Shown here one piece after another: positions 45,705-54,749 of a stretch of DNA of 64,000 nt. How positions within the stretch are numbered: position 1 is the stretch's first letter; every line of letters starts with the position of its first letter. Source of the DNA: Pseudomonadota bacterium (GTDB taxonomy: Bacteria > Pseudomonadota > Alphaproteobacteria > Acetobacterales > Acetobacteraceae); the NCBI GenBank assembly GCA_021805565.1, contig JAJZFA010000048.1, forward strand, positions 1 to 64,000. The letters run 5' to 3'. The notes under the pieces were generated by a model. The model did not search any database, was not told where the DNA came from, and saw only the letters and a list, made by a program, of their open reading frames with translations. Position numbers and translations under genes: made by a program.

Positions 45705-47561
45705 TTAAGCGGCACCGCGCCGCTTCGCCTGCGCCGCCATCCGCACCGATGCGTTGGCCGCGCCGTATTGCTGATACCCGCCAATGCGCTGGACGATTTC
45801 AAAGAAAAACCGGTCGTCGAACGGATCGGTATAGGCGTGCAGGAATTCGCCCGCATCGTCGCGGTCGTACAGGATATTATTTATTCGCAACATCTCCAGC
45901 CGTTTGTTGTCCAGGCCCCACCTTGCCTCGATATCCTCATAATAATTGCCGGGGATTGGCAGGAAGCGGGCGCCGCGCGCGGTCAGTTGTTCCATGGCAC
46001 GGCGGATATCCGGGCTGGCCATCGCGATATGCTGCACGCCGGCGCCGGAGAACGTGGTCAGGAAGCGCCCGGTGGCGGTTTCGCGGCTTTCCGAGATATT
46101 CAGCGGCAAGCGGATCTCGCGGCCGGGGCTTGCCATCGTCCGGCTTTGGATCAGCCCCATCGTATCGGGGATTTCCCATAATTGTTCCGGAATGAACCCG
46201 AACAGGGCGCGATAGAACAGCACGAAATTGTCCATCCGGCCCATCGGCAACGCCTGCGCGATGTGATCGAGCGACGTCAGCAGCGGGTCCGCCGCGGTAT
46301 CTTCGAACAATTCGAAATCGGCGTCGTAGATCGTGGTTCCGTCCGTGGAGGGTTGCACCAGATACAGCAGCGTGCCGTCCGGCCCGCGTAAAGCCGGGAT
46401 CTCCCGTTCTCCCGGTCCGACCGCTTCCCGCCAGGGTGGGCATAACAGCGCTTCCGCCCGGTTTACCGCCTGGGCCGCATTGTCCACGCGGAAAGCCATC
46501 GCGCACACCGAGGGGCCGTGAAATTGGAAATGTTCGGCGGCTGCGCTGTCCTGTTCGCTGTTCAGGATCATGTTGATCCGGCCCTGGCGGAACAGATCGA
46601 CCGATTTGGACCGGTGCCGGCCCGCGTAATGAAAGCCCAGCCCGCGTAGCGTTTCCGACAGGCGGCGGCCGGATTGTTCATCCACCGCGAATTCCAGGAA
46701 TTCCACCCCGGCGCAGTGCGGCGCGTCCGGCAGGGCGGTCAGGCCGGCTTCCGCTTCCACCAGCAACAGGGAGCGCAAGCCGTCGCGTGCCATGAGCCGA
46801 GCCGGGGCGGAGCGAAATTCGTCGTTGAAGATTTCGAGGGAGAGGGGGCCGCGATAGCCGGCGCCGATCAGGTCGCGGACGAACGACGTTACAGGTAACT
46901 GGCCCTGGCCGGGAAAGTTACGGAAATGGCGACTCCAGGACAACACGTCCATCGACAGTTTCGGTGCGTCGGCGAGTTGGGCGAAGAAGATTTTTTCTGC
47001 CGGGACATTGTTAAGCCCGGCGAGGTCGTCGCCCACCGCCAGTGTGTGGAAACTATCGACGATGAGGCCGAGCGCGGGATGGTTGGCGGCTTCGACGATG
47101 GCCCAGGCGTGCCGCCACCGGTCGATGTGGCGGCCCCAGGCCAGCGCCTCGAACCCGACGCGCAGGCCGCGTTTATGCGCCCGTTCGGCCATTTCGGTCA
47201 GGTCGGCGATCGCCCGCTGGTCATCGCCGATCGACAGCGGCGAAACGTTGCTGCACACCAGGAGCAGTTCGGCACCGAGTTGCTGCATCACGTCGAATTT
47301 GCGTTCGGCACGATCCATGTTGCGGGCGCGCTGCGGGTCTGGCATCGCTTCGAAGTCGCGGAACGGCTGGAAGCAGGCGATCGTCAGGCCGAGACTGTCG
47401 GCGAGGTAACGAATGTCCTTGGGCGTGCCTTCGTAGGTCAGCAGGTCGTTTTCGAAAATCTCGACCCCATCGAAGCCGATCACGGCGGCCGCCTCCATCT
47501 TTTCGGCAAGCGTGCCGCTGAGCGAAACCGTGGCGATCGATTTGGGCAGCGCGGGCATCAA
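45705..47561 (-). CDS. quiC: 3-dehydroshikimate dehydratase fused to HPPD-like domain (QuiC type)
   Basis: This 618-residue protein has an N-terminal sugar-isomerase-type TIM barrel (about 1-275, with FDGVEIFENDLL, GFEALAWGRHIDRW and DSFHTLAVGDD) and a C-terminal VOC/hydroxyphenylpyruvate-dioxygenase-like region (about 285-600, with GVQHIAMASPDI). This matches the bifunctional-looking QuiC1 proteins of Pseudomonas, whose first half dehydrates 3-dehydroshikimate to protocatechuate. The neighbours fit: pcaG and pcaH, which cleave protocatechuate, lie directly upstream in the same operon (four-base overlap with pcaG). The role of the second domain is unknown. Confidence 0.88.
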   Translation of the reverse strand: MMPALPKSIATVSLSGTLAEKMEAAAVIGFDGVEIFENDLLTYEGTPKDIRYLADSLGLTIACFQPFRDFEAMPDPQRARNMDRAERKFDVMQQLGAELLLVCSNVSPLSIGDDQRAIADLTEMAERAHKRGLRVGFEALAWGRHIDRWRHAWAIVEAANHPALGLIVDSFHTLAVGDDLAGLNNVPAEKIFFAQLADAPKLSMDVLSWSRHFRNFPGQGQLPVTSFVRDLIGAGYRGPLSLEIFNDEFRSAPARLMARDGLRSLLLVEAEAGLTALPDAPHCAGVEFLEFAVDEQSGRRLSETLRGLGFHYAGRHRSKSVDLFRQGRINMILNSEQDSAAAEHFQFHGPSVCAMAFRVDNAAQAVNRAEALLCPPWREAVGPGEREIPALRGPDGTLLYLVQPSTDGTTIYDADFELFEDTAADPLLTSLDHIAQALPMGRMDNFVLFYRALFGFIPEQLWEIPDTMGLIQSRTMASPGREIRLPLNISESRETATGRFLTTFSGAGVQHIAMASPDIRRAMEQLTARGARFLPIPGNYYEDIEARWGLDNKRLEMLRINNILYDRDDAGEFLHAYTDPFDDRFFFEIVQRIGGYQQYGAANASVRMAAQAKRRGAA

Positions 47562-48079
47562 AATTCCATGAACACCGTTTCGTTGTCCCCCTGCAACCGG
47601 ATGTCCAGATGCCAGGACTTGTCAGCCGTTTTGCGCGCGATCAGCGTATCGCGGCGTGCGGCGTCCTCGATCAGGGCCAGCACCGGGTCGGTTTCGTTCA
47701 GCGGTTCGTGCTGGAAATACAGCCGGGTGGTCAGCGCCACCAGCAGCCCGCGCGCAAAGATGGAAATCGCCACGTGCGGCGCTTGCCGCGCGTTTCCCAA
47801 ACCGGCCACCGGGTTCGGTTTCAGGGTTGTAAACCGGAACGCACCGGCGGCGTCGGTACGGCAGCGGCCGAACGCTGGGAACGAGTCCGACGTCGGTGGG
47901 CTGGACTGCCATATTTCGATCGCGGCATCGGCGACGGTGTTGCCGCCACCGTCGGTTACCGTACCGGTCAGCACGATCGTTTCGCCCTGGGCGCCGAACC
48001 GTGTCAGGTCGGCCCAGGTTGGATCTTCGATCAGGTGCCAATAAGGACCGATCGTCTGATTGGCGGTCGCGACCGGCAT
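47558..48079 (-). CDS. pcaG: Protocatechuate 3,4-dioxygenase alpha subunit
   Basis: PcaG is the non-catalytic partner of the enzyme that opens the protocatechuate ring to beta-carboxymuconate. The 173-residue protein has TANQTIGPYWHLIEDP, a D-A-x-IEIWQ strand and the C-terminal RLQGDNETVF motif, all typical. The iron-binding Tyr and His pairs of PcaH are not present, as expected. The ATG at 48079, two bases after the pcaH stop, is chosen over an upstream frame inside pcaH. It overlaps quiC by four bases. Confidence 0.92.
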   Translation of the reverse strand: MPVATANQTIGPYWHLIEDPTWADLTRFGAQGETIVLTGTVTDGGGNTVADAAIEIWQSSPPTSDSFPAFGRCRTDAAGAFRFTTLKPNPVAGLGNARQAPHVAISIFARGLLVALTTRLYFQHEPLNETDPVLALIEDAARRDTLIARKTADKSWHLDIRLQGDNETVFMEF

Positions 48080-48081
48080 GT

Positions 48082-48789
48082 CTAAGCCTGTTCGGTTGGC
48101 GTGGCACGGCGGCCACGCAGGACGAAGTCGAAACGATAGCCCAGCGCCCATTCCGGCGATGTGACCCCGATATCGAATGCGGCGATCAGGCGTTCCCGTG
48201 CGGCCTTGTCGGGGACCGCGAGATAGACCGGATCCAGCGCCAGCAACGGGTCGCCCGGAAAATACATCTGGGTGATGACGCGCTGGCCGAACCCGGTGCC
48301 GAACAGCGAGTAATGGATATGGTTCGGCCGCCACGCATTGTGGTGGTTGCGCCAGGGATAGGCGCCCGGCTTGATCGTGGTGAACTGGTACCAGCCATCG
48401 GCGTCGGAAAATACCCGGCCGCCGCCATGAAAATGCGGATCCATTGGCGCGTCGTGCTGGTCGCCGGGGTGGTCGTACCGGCCACCGGCGTTGGCCTGCC
48501 AGATTTCGATCATGGTGTGCGGCACCGGACGATCATTTTCGTCCACCACGCGGCCGCGGACAATGATCCGTTCGCCCTGCGCCTGTTTGCCATTGGGGAC
48601 CGACAGGTCGGCCATCGGCGGAAACTGGGCGGCCGAGAACGCTGGGCCGGTGGTTTCGGTGATGGACTGCGGAATGCGCAACGCTGGCCGGGCTGGATGG
48701 CGCAAATGGGTGCTGCCATAAGACGGCGTGTCGTTGGCCGGCTGGCTATCCGGCACGATTGGCCGGAACGGCGCGGTTTCTGCGGTCAT
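48082..48789 (-). CDS. pcaH: Protocatechuate 3,4-dioxygenase beta subunit
   Basis: PcaH holds the ferric active site. The 235-residue protein has the ligands Tyr105 (GRYDHPGD), Tyr144 (GAYPW), and His157 and His159 (PNHIHYS). The ATG at 48789 has GGAGGGAG upstream; the frame is open nine codons further but without support. It is the first gene of pcaH-pcaG-quiC, an operon that would turn 3-dehydroshikimate into an open-ring acid. The later beta-ketoadipate genes are not in the window. Confidence 0.95.
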   Translation of the reverse strand: MTAETAPFRPIVPDSQPANDTPSYGSTHLRHPARPALRIPQSITETTGPAFSAAQFPPMADLSVPNGKQAQGERIIVRGRVVDENDRPVPHTMIEIWQANAGGRYDHPGDQHDAPMDPHFHGGGRVFSDADGWYQFTTIKPGAYPWRNHHNAWRPNHIHYSLFGTGFGQRVITQMYFPGDPLLALDPVYLAVPDKAARERLIAAFDIGVTSPEWALGYRFDFVLRGRRATPTEQA

Positions 48790-49043
48790 GCTCCCTCCTG
48801 CGTCCGCCGGTGCCATCGATCGTATTTTTGCACCGGGGTAAACGGTTCGTTACTAATGGCCCAGCCGATAGGGCCGCAAGGTGAATTCGCGGCATATCAT
48901 CCCTGGCGCGACGCACTATCGGCTGTTTGGGAAGGATCGGGCAAGCCGGGTGCCCGCCGCGCACCACCGGCCGCGTGCAATTGATCGGAGTCGCATGATA
49001 CCGGGTTCACGGCTGCATCGTGCCGCGAAACCAGGAGAAGACC

Positions 49044-50726
49044 ATGACGCCGGACATGCTCGTCGGATTGGCCGTTATCGTGGCGATTGCCGCCCTGTTG
49101 GGCGTGCTGGCCGGTGCATGGATCCTGGGCCGGGCCCGGTCTGGCGCACCCCAGGGCCACGCCTGGCAACACCTTGCCACCATTGCCGAACAATCGGGGA
49201 AGGCAACGCGGGAAAGCGTGGAAGCGTTGCGCGTCGCCCTGGCGGATGCCGAACGGGTGCTTGGATCGAAGATCGAGGGCGGCCTGAACGCGGGGTTCGA
49301 CCGGTCGCTTGCCGCCATCGCCGAAGGGGCGAAAACACAGACCGGGCAGTTGGACGTGTTTCGGGCGGAGATCGCCGCCGTATCCAGCGCCATGACCAAA
49401 CTGGGCGCGGAGGTGCCGGCCGCGCTTGAAACCGCCGGGGCCAGGGCAAAGGCCGAGGCAGCGGATGCCAGCAAGCTGCTGCTGTCCGGGCTGGGCGCGG
49501 GTTTGCGGCAGCATGCGCTGGACCAGGGCGCGAAGATCGAGGCGTTCGGCAACAAGGTGGAACAGTCCGCCGCCGGCGTGATCCAGGCGCTGTCGGCGTT
49601 TCAGGCGGCGTTAACCGAAGGTCTGGGCGCGGTGCGAGACACCGTGACCCGCATCGGCGGGGCGATGACCACCACGCTGGCGGACAACCAAGGCAAGACG
49701 TCCGCGGCGCTGACCGGCGATTTTATCAAGCTGACGGCGCATGTCGATCTGAAGCTCGCCGAGATGCGAACCGGCAACGAGGAAAAGCTGCTGGCGATCC
49801 AGGGGGTGGTCGATCAGAAGCTGCAAGAGGGCATCGAGAAGCGGATGACCGAAAGCTTTGCCAAGATCGCCACCCAGTTCGCCGAGGTTCAACAGGCGGT
49901 GGGCGAGGTAAAAACCGTCGCCGGTCAGGTCGGCGACCTGAAAAAATTGTTCTCCAACGTCAAAAGCCGGGGCGGTTGGGGCGAAGCACAAGTCAAGGCA
50001 ACACTGGACGATATTTTGCCGCCGCAATCGTATGAAGTAAACAAATGTGTCAATCCCGCCACCGCCGACACGGTGGAGTTCGCATTGCGGATGCCGATGC
50101 AAGGCGGAGCGCCGGTTTATCTGGCGGTGGACGCGAAATTTCCTGTCGAGGACTACACGCGGTTGCTGGAGGCGGCGGATGCCGGCGATGCGGTGGCCGA
50201 AAAGCAGGCCCGCACCGCGCTGGAAGCCCGCATCCGCCAGGAGGCCCGGAAAATCCAGGCAAAATACATCGCGCCGCCGCATACGGTGGAATGGGCGGTT
50301 CTGTATCTGCCAAGCGAGGGGATTTATGCCGAAGTGACCCGCAATGGCGATCTGATGGAGTCGATCCATCGCGAGCATCGCGTGATTATCATGGGTCCGT
50401 CGATGCTCGCGGTGATGCTGCGGACGATCCAGCTTGGCCATTACACCCTGGCGATCGGCCAGAAGGCGGATGCGATCGGCAAGATCCTGGGCGCCGTGAA
50501 GCATGAGATGGTGGATTTCGTCAATCAGTTCCGTCTGCTGGAAAAGAACGTCCAAACGTTGGGGAATAACATCCGCAAGGGCCGCACGCGGGCGAACGTG
50601 ATTACCCAGAAGCTGCGCGACGTTGCCATGCTGGATGGTGCGCCGTCCGCCGGATTGCTGGAACCGGAGCCGGAGGAGGATGACGATACGGACGGCGATG
50701 ACAGTGCCTTGCCGACGGTTGGGTGA
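49044..50726 (+). CDS. rmuC: DNA recombination protein RmuC
   Basis: RmuC is linked to limiting DNA inversions at repeats; biochemically it is poorly known. The 560-residue protein has an N-terminal membrane anchor (about 2-28), a long helical coiled-coil region (about 40-290), and the nuclease-like RmuC domain (about 300-500). Signature stretches in the domain are RGGWGEAQVKATLDDIL, VYLAVDAKFPVEDY and GPSMLAVMLRTIQLG. The tail is acidic. The ATG at 49044 follows AGGAGA; a GTG at 49020 is less likely. It is divergent from pcaH. Confidence 0.94.
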   Translation: MTPDMLVGLAVIVAIAALLGVLAGAWILGRARSGAPQGHAWQHLATIAEQSGKATRESVEALRVALADAERVLGSKIEGGLNAGFDRSLAAIAEGAKTQTGQLDVFRAEIAAVSSAMTKLGAEVPAALETAGARAKAEAADASKLLLSGLGAGLRQHALDQGAKIEAFGNKVEQSAAGVIQALSAFQAALTEGLGAVRDTVTRIGGAMTTTLADNQGKTSAALTGDFIKLTAHVDLKLAEMRTGNEEKLLAIQGVVDQKLQEGIEKRMTESFAKIATQFAEVQQAVGEVKTVAGQVGDLKKLFSNVKSRGGWGEAQVKATLDDILPPQSYEVNKCVNPATADTVEFALRMPMQGGAPVYLAVDAKFPVEDYTRLLEAADAGDAVAEKQARTALEARIRQEARKIQAKYIAPPHTVEWAVLYLPSEGIYAEVTRNGDLMESIHREHRVIIMGPSMLAVMLRTIQLGHYTLAIGQKADAIGKILGAVKHEMVDFVNQFRLLEKNVQTLGNNIRKGRTRANVITQKLRDVAMLDGAPSAGLLEPEPEEDDDTDGDDSALPTVG

Positions 50727-50752
50727 CCGCATTCGGTTCCCTTGCAACGGTG

Positions 50753-52279
50753 TTATTTCTCTCCGAAGCATGCGGTGTAGTCGTCGAATGCCCCTGGCCG
50801 CGCGGGATCGACGCGGCGCACCCCGCAGAAATCCACGCCGGACCCGGCATCGGACCAACGGCCGGGCGGCGTCGTCCATCTCAGGTCCAATGCGGCCGGG
50901 TCGCGAAAATAGGCACGCTGCGGATGCAGGCCGGCAAACAGATACAACAGAAAAGGCACATCGTTGCCGTGCATCGCCACCACGGCTCCATCGCGTGACC
51001 GCACCGCGCCGTCCACCAGATTGCCGGCGATCGTGCCAGACGTTTCCACAAATCGCGCATCGATGCCGGCGGTATCGATCAGCGTATTGTGCTCCACCGA
51101 CGAACCCGCGGCCTTGTTGAGATAGATCCCGTCGTCATTGCACATCGCAACGACGTTATTGCGGATCGTGCCGCCGATTTGTTCCGCGCCAGACCGTCCG
51201 CCGTCGCGGAACAGGCCGGGACCGGTGCCCCCACCGCCCAGCGACAGGCCGACATGCGGCCTGGGGTCGCCGTGCAACTTCCACTCGCAGATCACCAGAT
51301 TGCCCTCCAGCACGTTGCCTTCTCCGGCCCCTTTTACAAACGCCCCATAGGTGGCGCCGCCCTCGTCGCCGGCACGCTGGAAATCGGCGATCGCATTGCC
51401 GTCGATGTGCCAGTTGCTGGCCGTGACCATATCGATCGGGGTCAACGGATTGCGTGTCGCGCGCGGCATCGAATCGGTGAACGTGTTACCTTCGATGCGG
51501 CCCCGGTCTGGATATAGCCCCTCCTCGGCGTTGATCTTCAGGTGAGCGTTGTAATCCTCGAACCAGTTGTTCCGGATTGTCAGATCTGTGGCACCGCCAA
51601 CGATGTGCAGGGCGTGTTCGCATACAGAGAAATCCGGGCAGATGCCTTTCATGTGCAGGTTTTCGAAGCGCCAGAAAGGCGCGGAAACCACAAATGTCTG
51701 AACCGTATCGGATTCGATCGTGACGTCGCCCAGCCTGGCTGCGCGGACGGTTATCGGTGCCGCCGCCGTTCCGGGCCGGTTCATCCTGATCGGCGAGTAG
51801 CCGCGCAGCAGATAGTGTCCTGGCCGCAGTTCGATGACATCGCCCGGCATCGCCGTGCCAACCGCATCGATCAGGTCCTGGAGCGCCGAGACTTTCCTGA
51901 GCCGGCCGGCACCTGGCTCGGACACCCCCGATCGATCCGGCGACGCGCCGATTGCCATCGGAAAGACAGGCGGCGACGGCACGTCCATGCGATCCGCTCG
52001 GTCCAGCCACCATGCCGCCAGGTCGGCGGTTTCGACAATGGCGGGGCGATGCCGCAAGGCCCGGCGTTGCAAATAGGGTGCCCACTCCCGCGGGGTGCGT
52101 TGCGCGTACACCAGAAAGCCGCAAACCGCCGTGCCGCCCGCCAGGGTTCCGAGACACGTGAGCCACACACACAGACGCAACAGGCGGCCGGCCAGACCGC
52201 GGCGCCGTGGTGGCACTCTCTGGCCGTCGCCGGTGAGATAATGGGTCGGCGTCCGGCGCCCAGCCGTCCGGTCGGTCAT
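50753..52279 (-). CDS. Membrane-anchored right-handed beta-helix protein
   Basis: This 508-residue protein has a basic N-terminus, one membrane segment (about 34-58) and a long extracytoplasmic domain. Residues 130-430 show the repeating short-strand pattern of parallel beta-helix proteins (ITVRAARLGDVTIES, DLTIRNNWFEDYN, GRIEGNTFTDS, GTIRNNVVAMCNDDGIYLN), related in layout to polysaccharide lyase 6/chondroitinase B. Catalytic residues could not be assigned. Several Cys residues suggest disulfides. It may act on or bind extracellular polysaccharide. It converges with rmuC. Confidence 0.78.
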   Translation of the reverse strand: MTDRTAGRRTPTHYLTGDGQRVPPRRRGLAGRLLRLCVWLTCLGTLAGGTAVCGFLVYAQRTPREWAPYLQRRALRHRPAIVETADLAAWWLDRADRMDVPSPPVFPMAIGASPDRSGVSEPGAGRLRKVSALQDLIDAVGTAMPGDVIELRPGHYLLRGYSPIRMNRPGTAAAPITVRAARLGDVTIESDTVQTFVVSAPFWRFENLHMKGICPDFSVCEHALHIVGGATDLTIRNNWFEDYNAHLKINAEEGLYPDRGRIEGNTFTDSMPRATRNPLTPIDMVTASNWHIDGNAIADFQRAGDEGGATYGAFVKGAGEGNVLEGNLVICEWKLHGDPRPHVGLSLGGGGTGPGLFRDGGRSGAEQIGGTIRNNVVAMCNDDGIYLNKAAGSSVEHNTLIDTAGIDARFVETSGTIAGNLVDGAVRSRDGAVVAMHGNDVPFLLYLFAGLHPQRAYFRDPAALDLRWTTPPGRWSDAGSGVDFCGVRRVDPARPGAFDDYTACFGEK

Positions 52280-52395
52280 GGTCGGTCATTCCTTCGCCGC
52301 GTCTTACCGCATCGCCATTATCCGGCTTTGGAACCGGCCTTTCCAGCCGTCCCGAAGCGGTCCCCGGTTTTTTCTCAATCGAGACGAAAAACCGG

Positions 52396-53181
52396 CTACA
52401 TCGTGCTTTGCATGTCCGCGTCCACGCCGATCGCCTGGCCGCTGATCGTGCCGCCGAACGGGCTTGCCAGATACAGTGCCATGTTGGCGATATCCTGCTG
52501 CGTGACAAAGCACTTCAAGCTGGTTGTCGCCACGGTGCGTTCGGTCATTTCGTTCACCGATATCGCCGCCGCCTGGGCCTTCGCCGCGATCACCGCCCGG
52601 ATTCGTGGCCCGTCCACCGGTCCGGGCAGAATGGCGTTGACCCGGATACCGTCGGGACCGAGTTCGATCGACAACGACTTGGTGAACCCGATGACGCCCC
52701 ATTTCGCCGCCGCATACGGTGCGCGCAGCGCGAACCCAAACCGGCCGGCGGCGGATGAAAGATTGACGATCGCGCCGCCGCCATTGGCGCGCAGCGCCGG
52801 GATCGCTCGGCGGGCCATGTGAAACATCGACGCCAGATCGATACGTAGCGTCGCGTCCAGCTCCTCGGGCGTAACGTGTTCGGTCAGGGCCGTCGGGCCG
52901 GCGATCCCGGCGTTGTTGACCAGCACATCCAGGCCGCCCAGATGACCGATCGCCGCATCGACGAAGGCCTCGCACTGTGCCGGGTCGCCGGCATCGGCTA
53001 TCATGCCCGGGTGGCCGCAGCGATCCAGCGCGGCGGTATCGACATCGCTGACAAAGATCGTCGCGCCGCAATACGCGAAACTGTCCGCGATGACTTTGCC
53101 GATGCCGTTGGCACCGGCCGAGATTGCGACCTTGTAGCCGGTCAGATCGACGGGCAGCGGTGTGTTGGCTCCGGTCATCAT
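52396..53181 (-). CDS. Short-chain dehydrogenase/reductase
   Basis: This 261-residue NAD(P)-dependent enzyme has the cofactor motif AGANGIGK near residues 18-25, NNAG, the catalytic Ser in NLSSAAG and YAAAK. The end (GTISGQAIGVDADMQ) is typical of classical SDRs. The ATG at 53181 has AGGGGA upstream. The substrate is unknown; the surroundings (quiC-pca operon, LVIVD gene, LLM oxidoreductase) suggest catabolism of a cyclic acid. It is divergent from the broken LVIVD gene and may share control with it. Confidence 0.85.
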   Translation of the reverse strand: MMTGANTPLPVDLTGYKVAISAGANGIGKVIADSFAYCGATIFVSDVDTAALDRCGHPGMIADAGDPAQCEAFVDAAIGHLGGLDVLVNNAGIAGPTALTEHVTPEELDATLRIDLASMFHMARRAIPALRANGGGAIVNLSSAAGRFGFALRAPYAAAKWGVIGFTKSLSIELGPDGIRVNAILPGPVDGPRIRAVIAAKAQAAAISVNEMTERTVATTSLKCFVTQQDIANMALYLASPFGGTISGQAIGVDADMQSTM

Positions 53182-53247
53182 GTGTCTATTCCCCTTTTCC
53201 GCGTCCGGTTTAATGTGATCGCGCCGAATGCAACGGGAGGCAAGGGC

Positions 53248-54625
53248 ATGATCGTGCCGGACGGTGCGCGAAATATTTCGCTGGTCGGTCATACCGGTCA
53301 AAACGGGCGCGGCGACGGCGTGCAGGTCATGGTCGCGCGCGGCCACGCCTATATCGGCCACACGGGTCAGCCGGGGTATCGTAGTGACCGACGTGCGCGA
53401 CCCGCGCCATCCCAGGCCGGTCAATTTCATGCCGGTCCACCCGAAGTCCTGGTGCATGCACCTGCAGACCGCCAACGACTTGCTGCTGTGCATCGAAGAG
53501 CTCGATCTGAAGGCCCTGCTGTCGCTGAAAGAGTATTATGGCGGCTCGAATCAGGTGAACTCGGCGCGCTATGGCACGCGCGGGGTGGATTTTTCGGCCG
53601 GCATGCGGGTCTATGATACCAACCCGCTTAAAGGCGGACCCATGATGAATGGGTCCGCGCGGCTCGGTATCGGTCTTTTTTTGGCGCGCCGCCGCCCTCC
53701 AACCCGGCGCGCGATACCAACCGGCGGAAAGGATGGAAAGGTCATCCTTTCCGCCGGTTGGTATGACATCGCCGATCCGGCCAACCCGCGCGCGATCGGC
53801 TTCATGGACGTGCAAGGGCTGGGATTGCACCGCATCTGGTGGACCGGCGGCCGATATGCCTATGCATCGGCGCTGCTTGACGGTTTCCTGGATCATATTT
53901 TCATTTGCATCGATATGGCCGATCCCACGAAACCGCGGCAGGTGGGTCGCTGGTGGATTCCCGGCATGAACGCGGCGGCAGGCGAAACGCCGCACTGGAA
54001 AGGCCGTTAGGCGCTGCATCACGCGGTGGTGGAGGACGATATCGCCTATGCGTCCTGGCGGGATGGCGGCCTGACGATTTTGGATGTCAAGGACAAGACC
54101 GAACCCAAATCGATCGTGCACCGGAACTGGTCCCCTCCGTTCGGCGGGTGCACCCACAGCGCCTTGCCGCTGCACGACCGCGATCTGCTGATCGTGGCGG
54201 ACGAGGCGGCGTTGAACATCGATCGGGAGCAGATGAAACGAACGTGGATTTTCGATATCCGCGAGAAATCCAATCCGGTTTCGATCGCCACCATGCCGAC
54301 CCCGTCGGATCGCGATTACGTTAAGATCGGCGGCCAGTTCGGGCCGCATAACCTGCATGAGAACCGTCCTGGATCGTTCCGGTCCTCAACCACTATTTTC
54401 GCGACATGGCAGAGTGCCGGAGTGCGGGTCTTCGACATCGCCGATCCATACCGGCCAGCGGAAATCGGTTACTTTGTCCCGCCGCAGCCATCGGCGTGGA
54501 TGGAACCGATGCGCGGCCGAGCGAAAATTCGCCATACGGCCGATCTGTTCGTTGCGGAAGATGGATTGATGTACGTCACCGATTACGACGCCGGCTTGTA
54601 TATTTTGCAATGGAACGGTGCCTGA
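53248..54625 (+). pseudogene. LVIVD-repeat protein, broken
   Basis: The coding region resembles cytoplasmic LVIVD-repeat (beta-propeller-like) proteins: VTDVRDPRHPRPVNF, GFMDVQGLGLHRIWWTGG, TIFATWQSAGVRVFDIADPYRPAEIGY and TDYDAGLYILQWNG. The ATG at 53248 has GGGAGG seven bases upstream. Three lesions are seen: an extra G near 53364-53366, after which the homology moves to another frame; a 150-base in-frame insertion at 53617-53766; and an in-frame TAG at 54008-54010 where the family has an aromatic residue (GRYALHH). It is probably no longer made as one protein. Sequencing errors could explain the first and last, but not the insertion. Confidence 0.82.
53617..53763 (+). mobile_element. 147-bp palindromic element inserted in frame, with TGA target duplication
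   Basis: The element begins TACCAACC and ends GGTTGGTA, and is flanked on both sides by TGA (53614-53616 and 53764-53766). Deleting it with one TGA restores GTC-TAT-GAC-ATC-GCC, which gives the expected protein sequence RVYDIADP. Its left half folds as GATACC...GGTATC with an inner perfect 10-bp stem (53634-53643 with 53649-53658). Its right half is a perfect 22-bp stem with a 7-base loop (53714-53735 with 53743-53764). The length is a multiple of three, and it contains no stop in the host frame. Confidence 0.88.
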
Positions 54626-54749
54626 CGACACAATCCGGAGAACCATCCTGGACGCGGGCGCCCCCACGGCCGAAACTTCCCATACGATCGCCGCGGCAAA
54701 CAAAACGCGGCGGATTCTCCATCCGGCTCGGCATAAAAGGATAGCGAAA

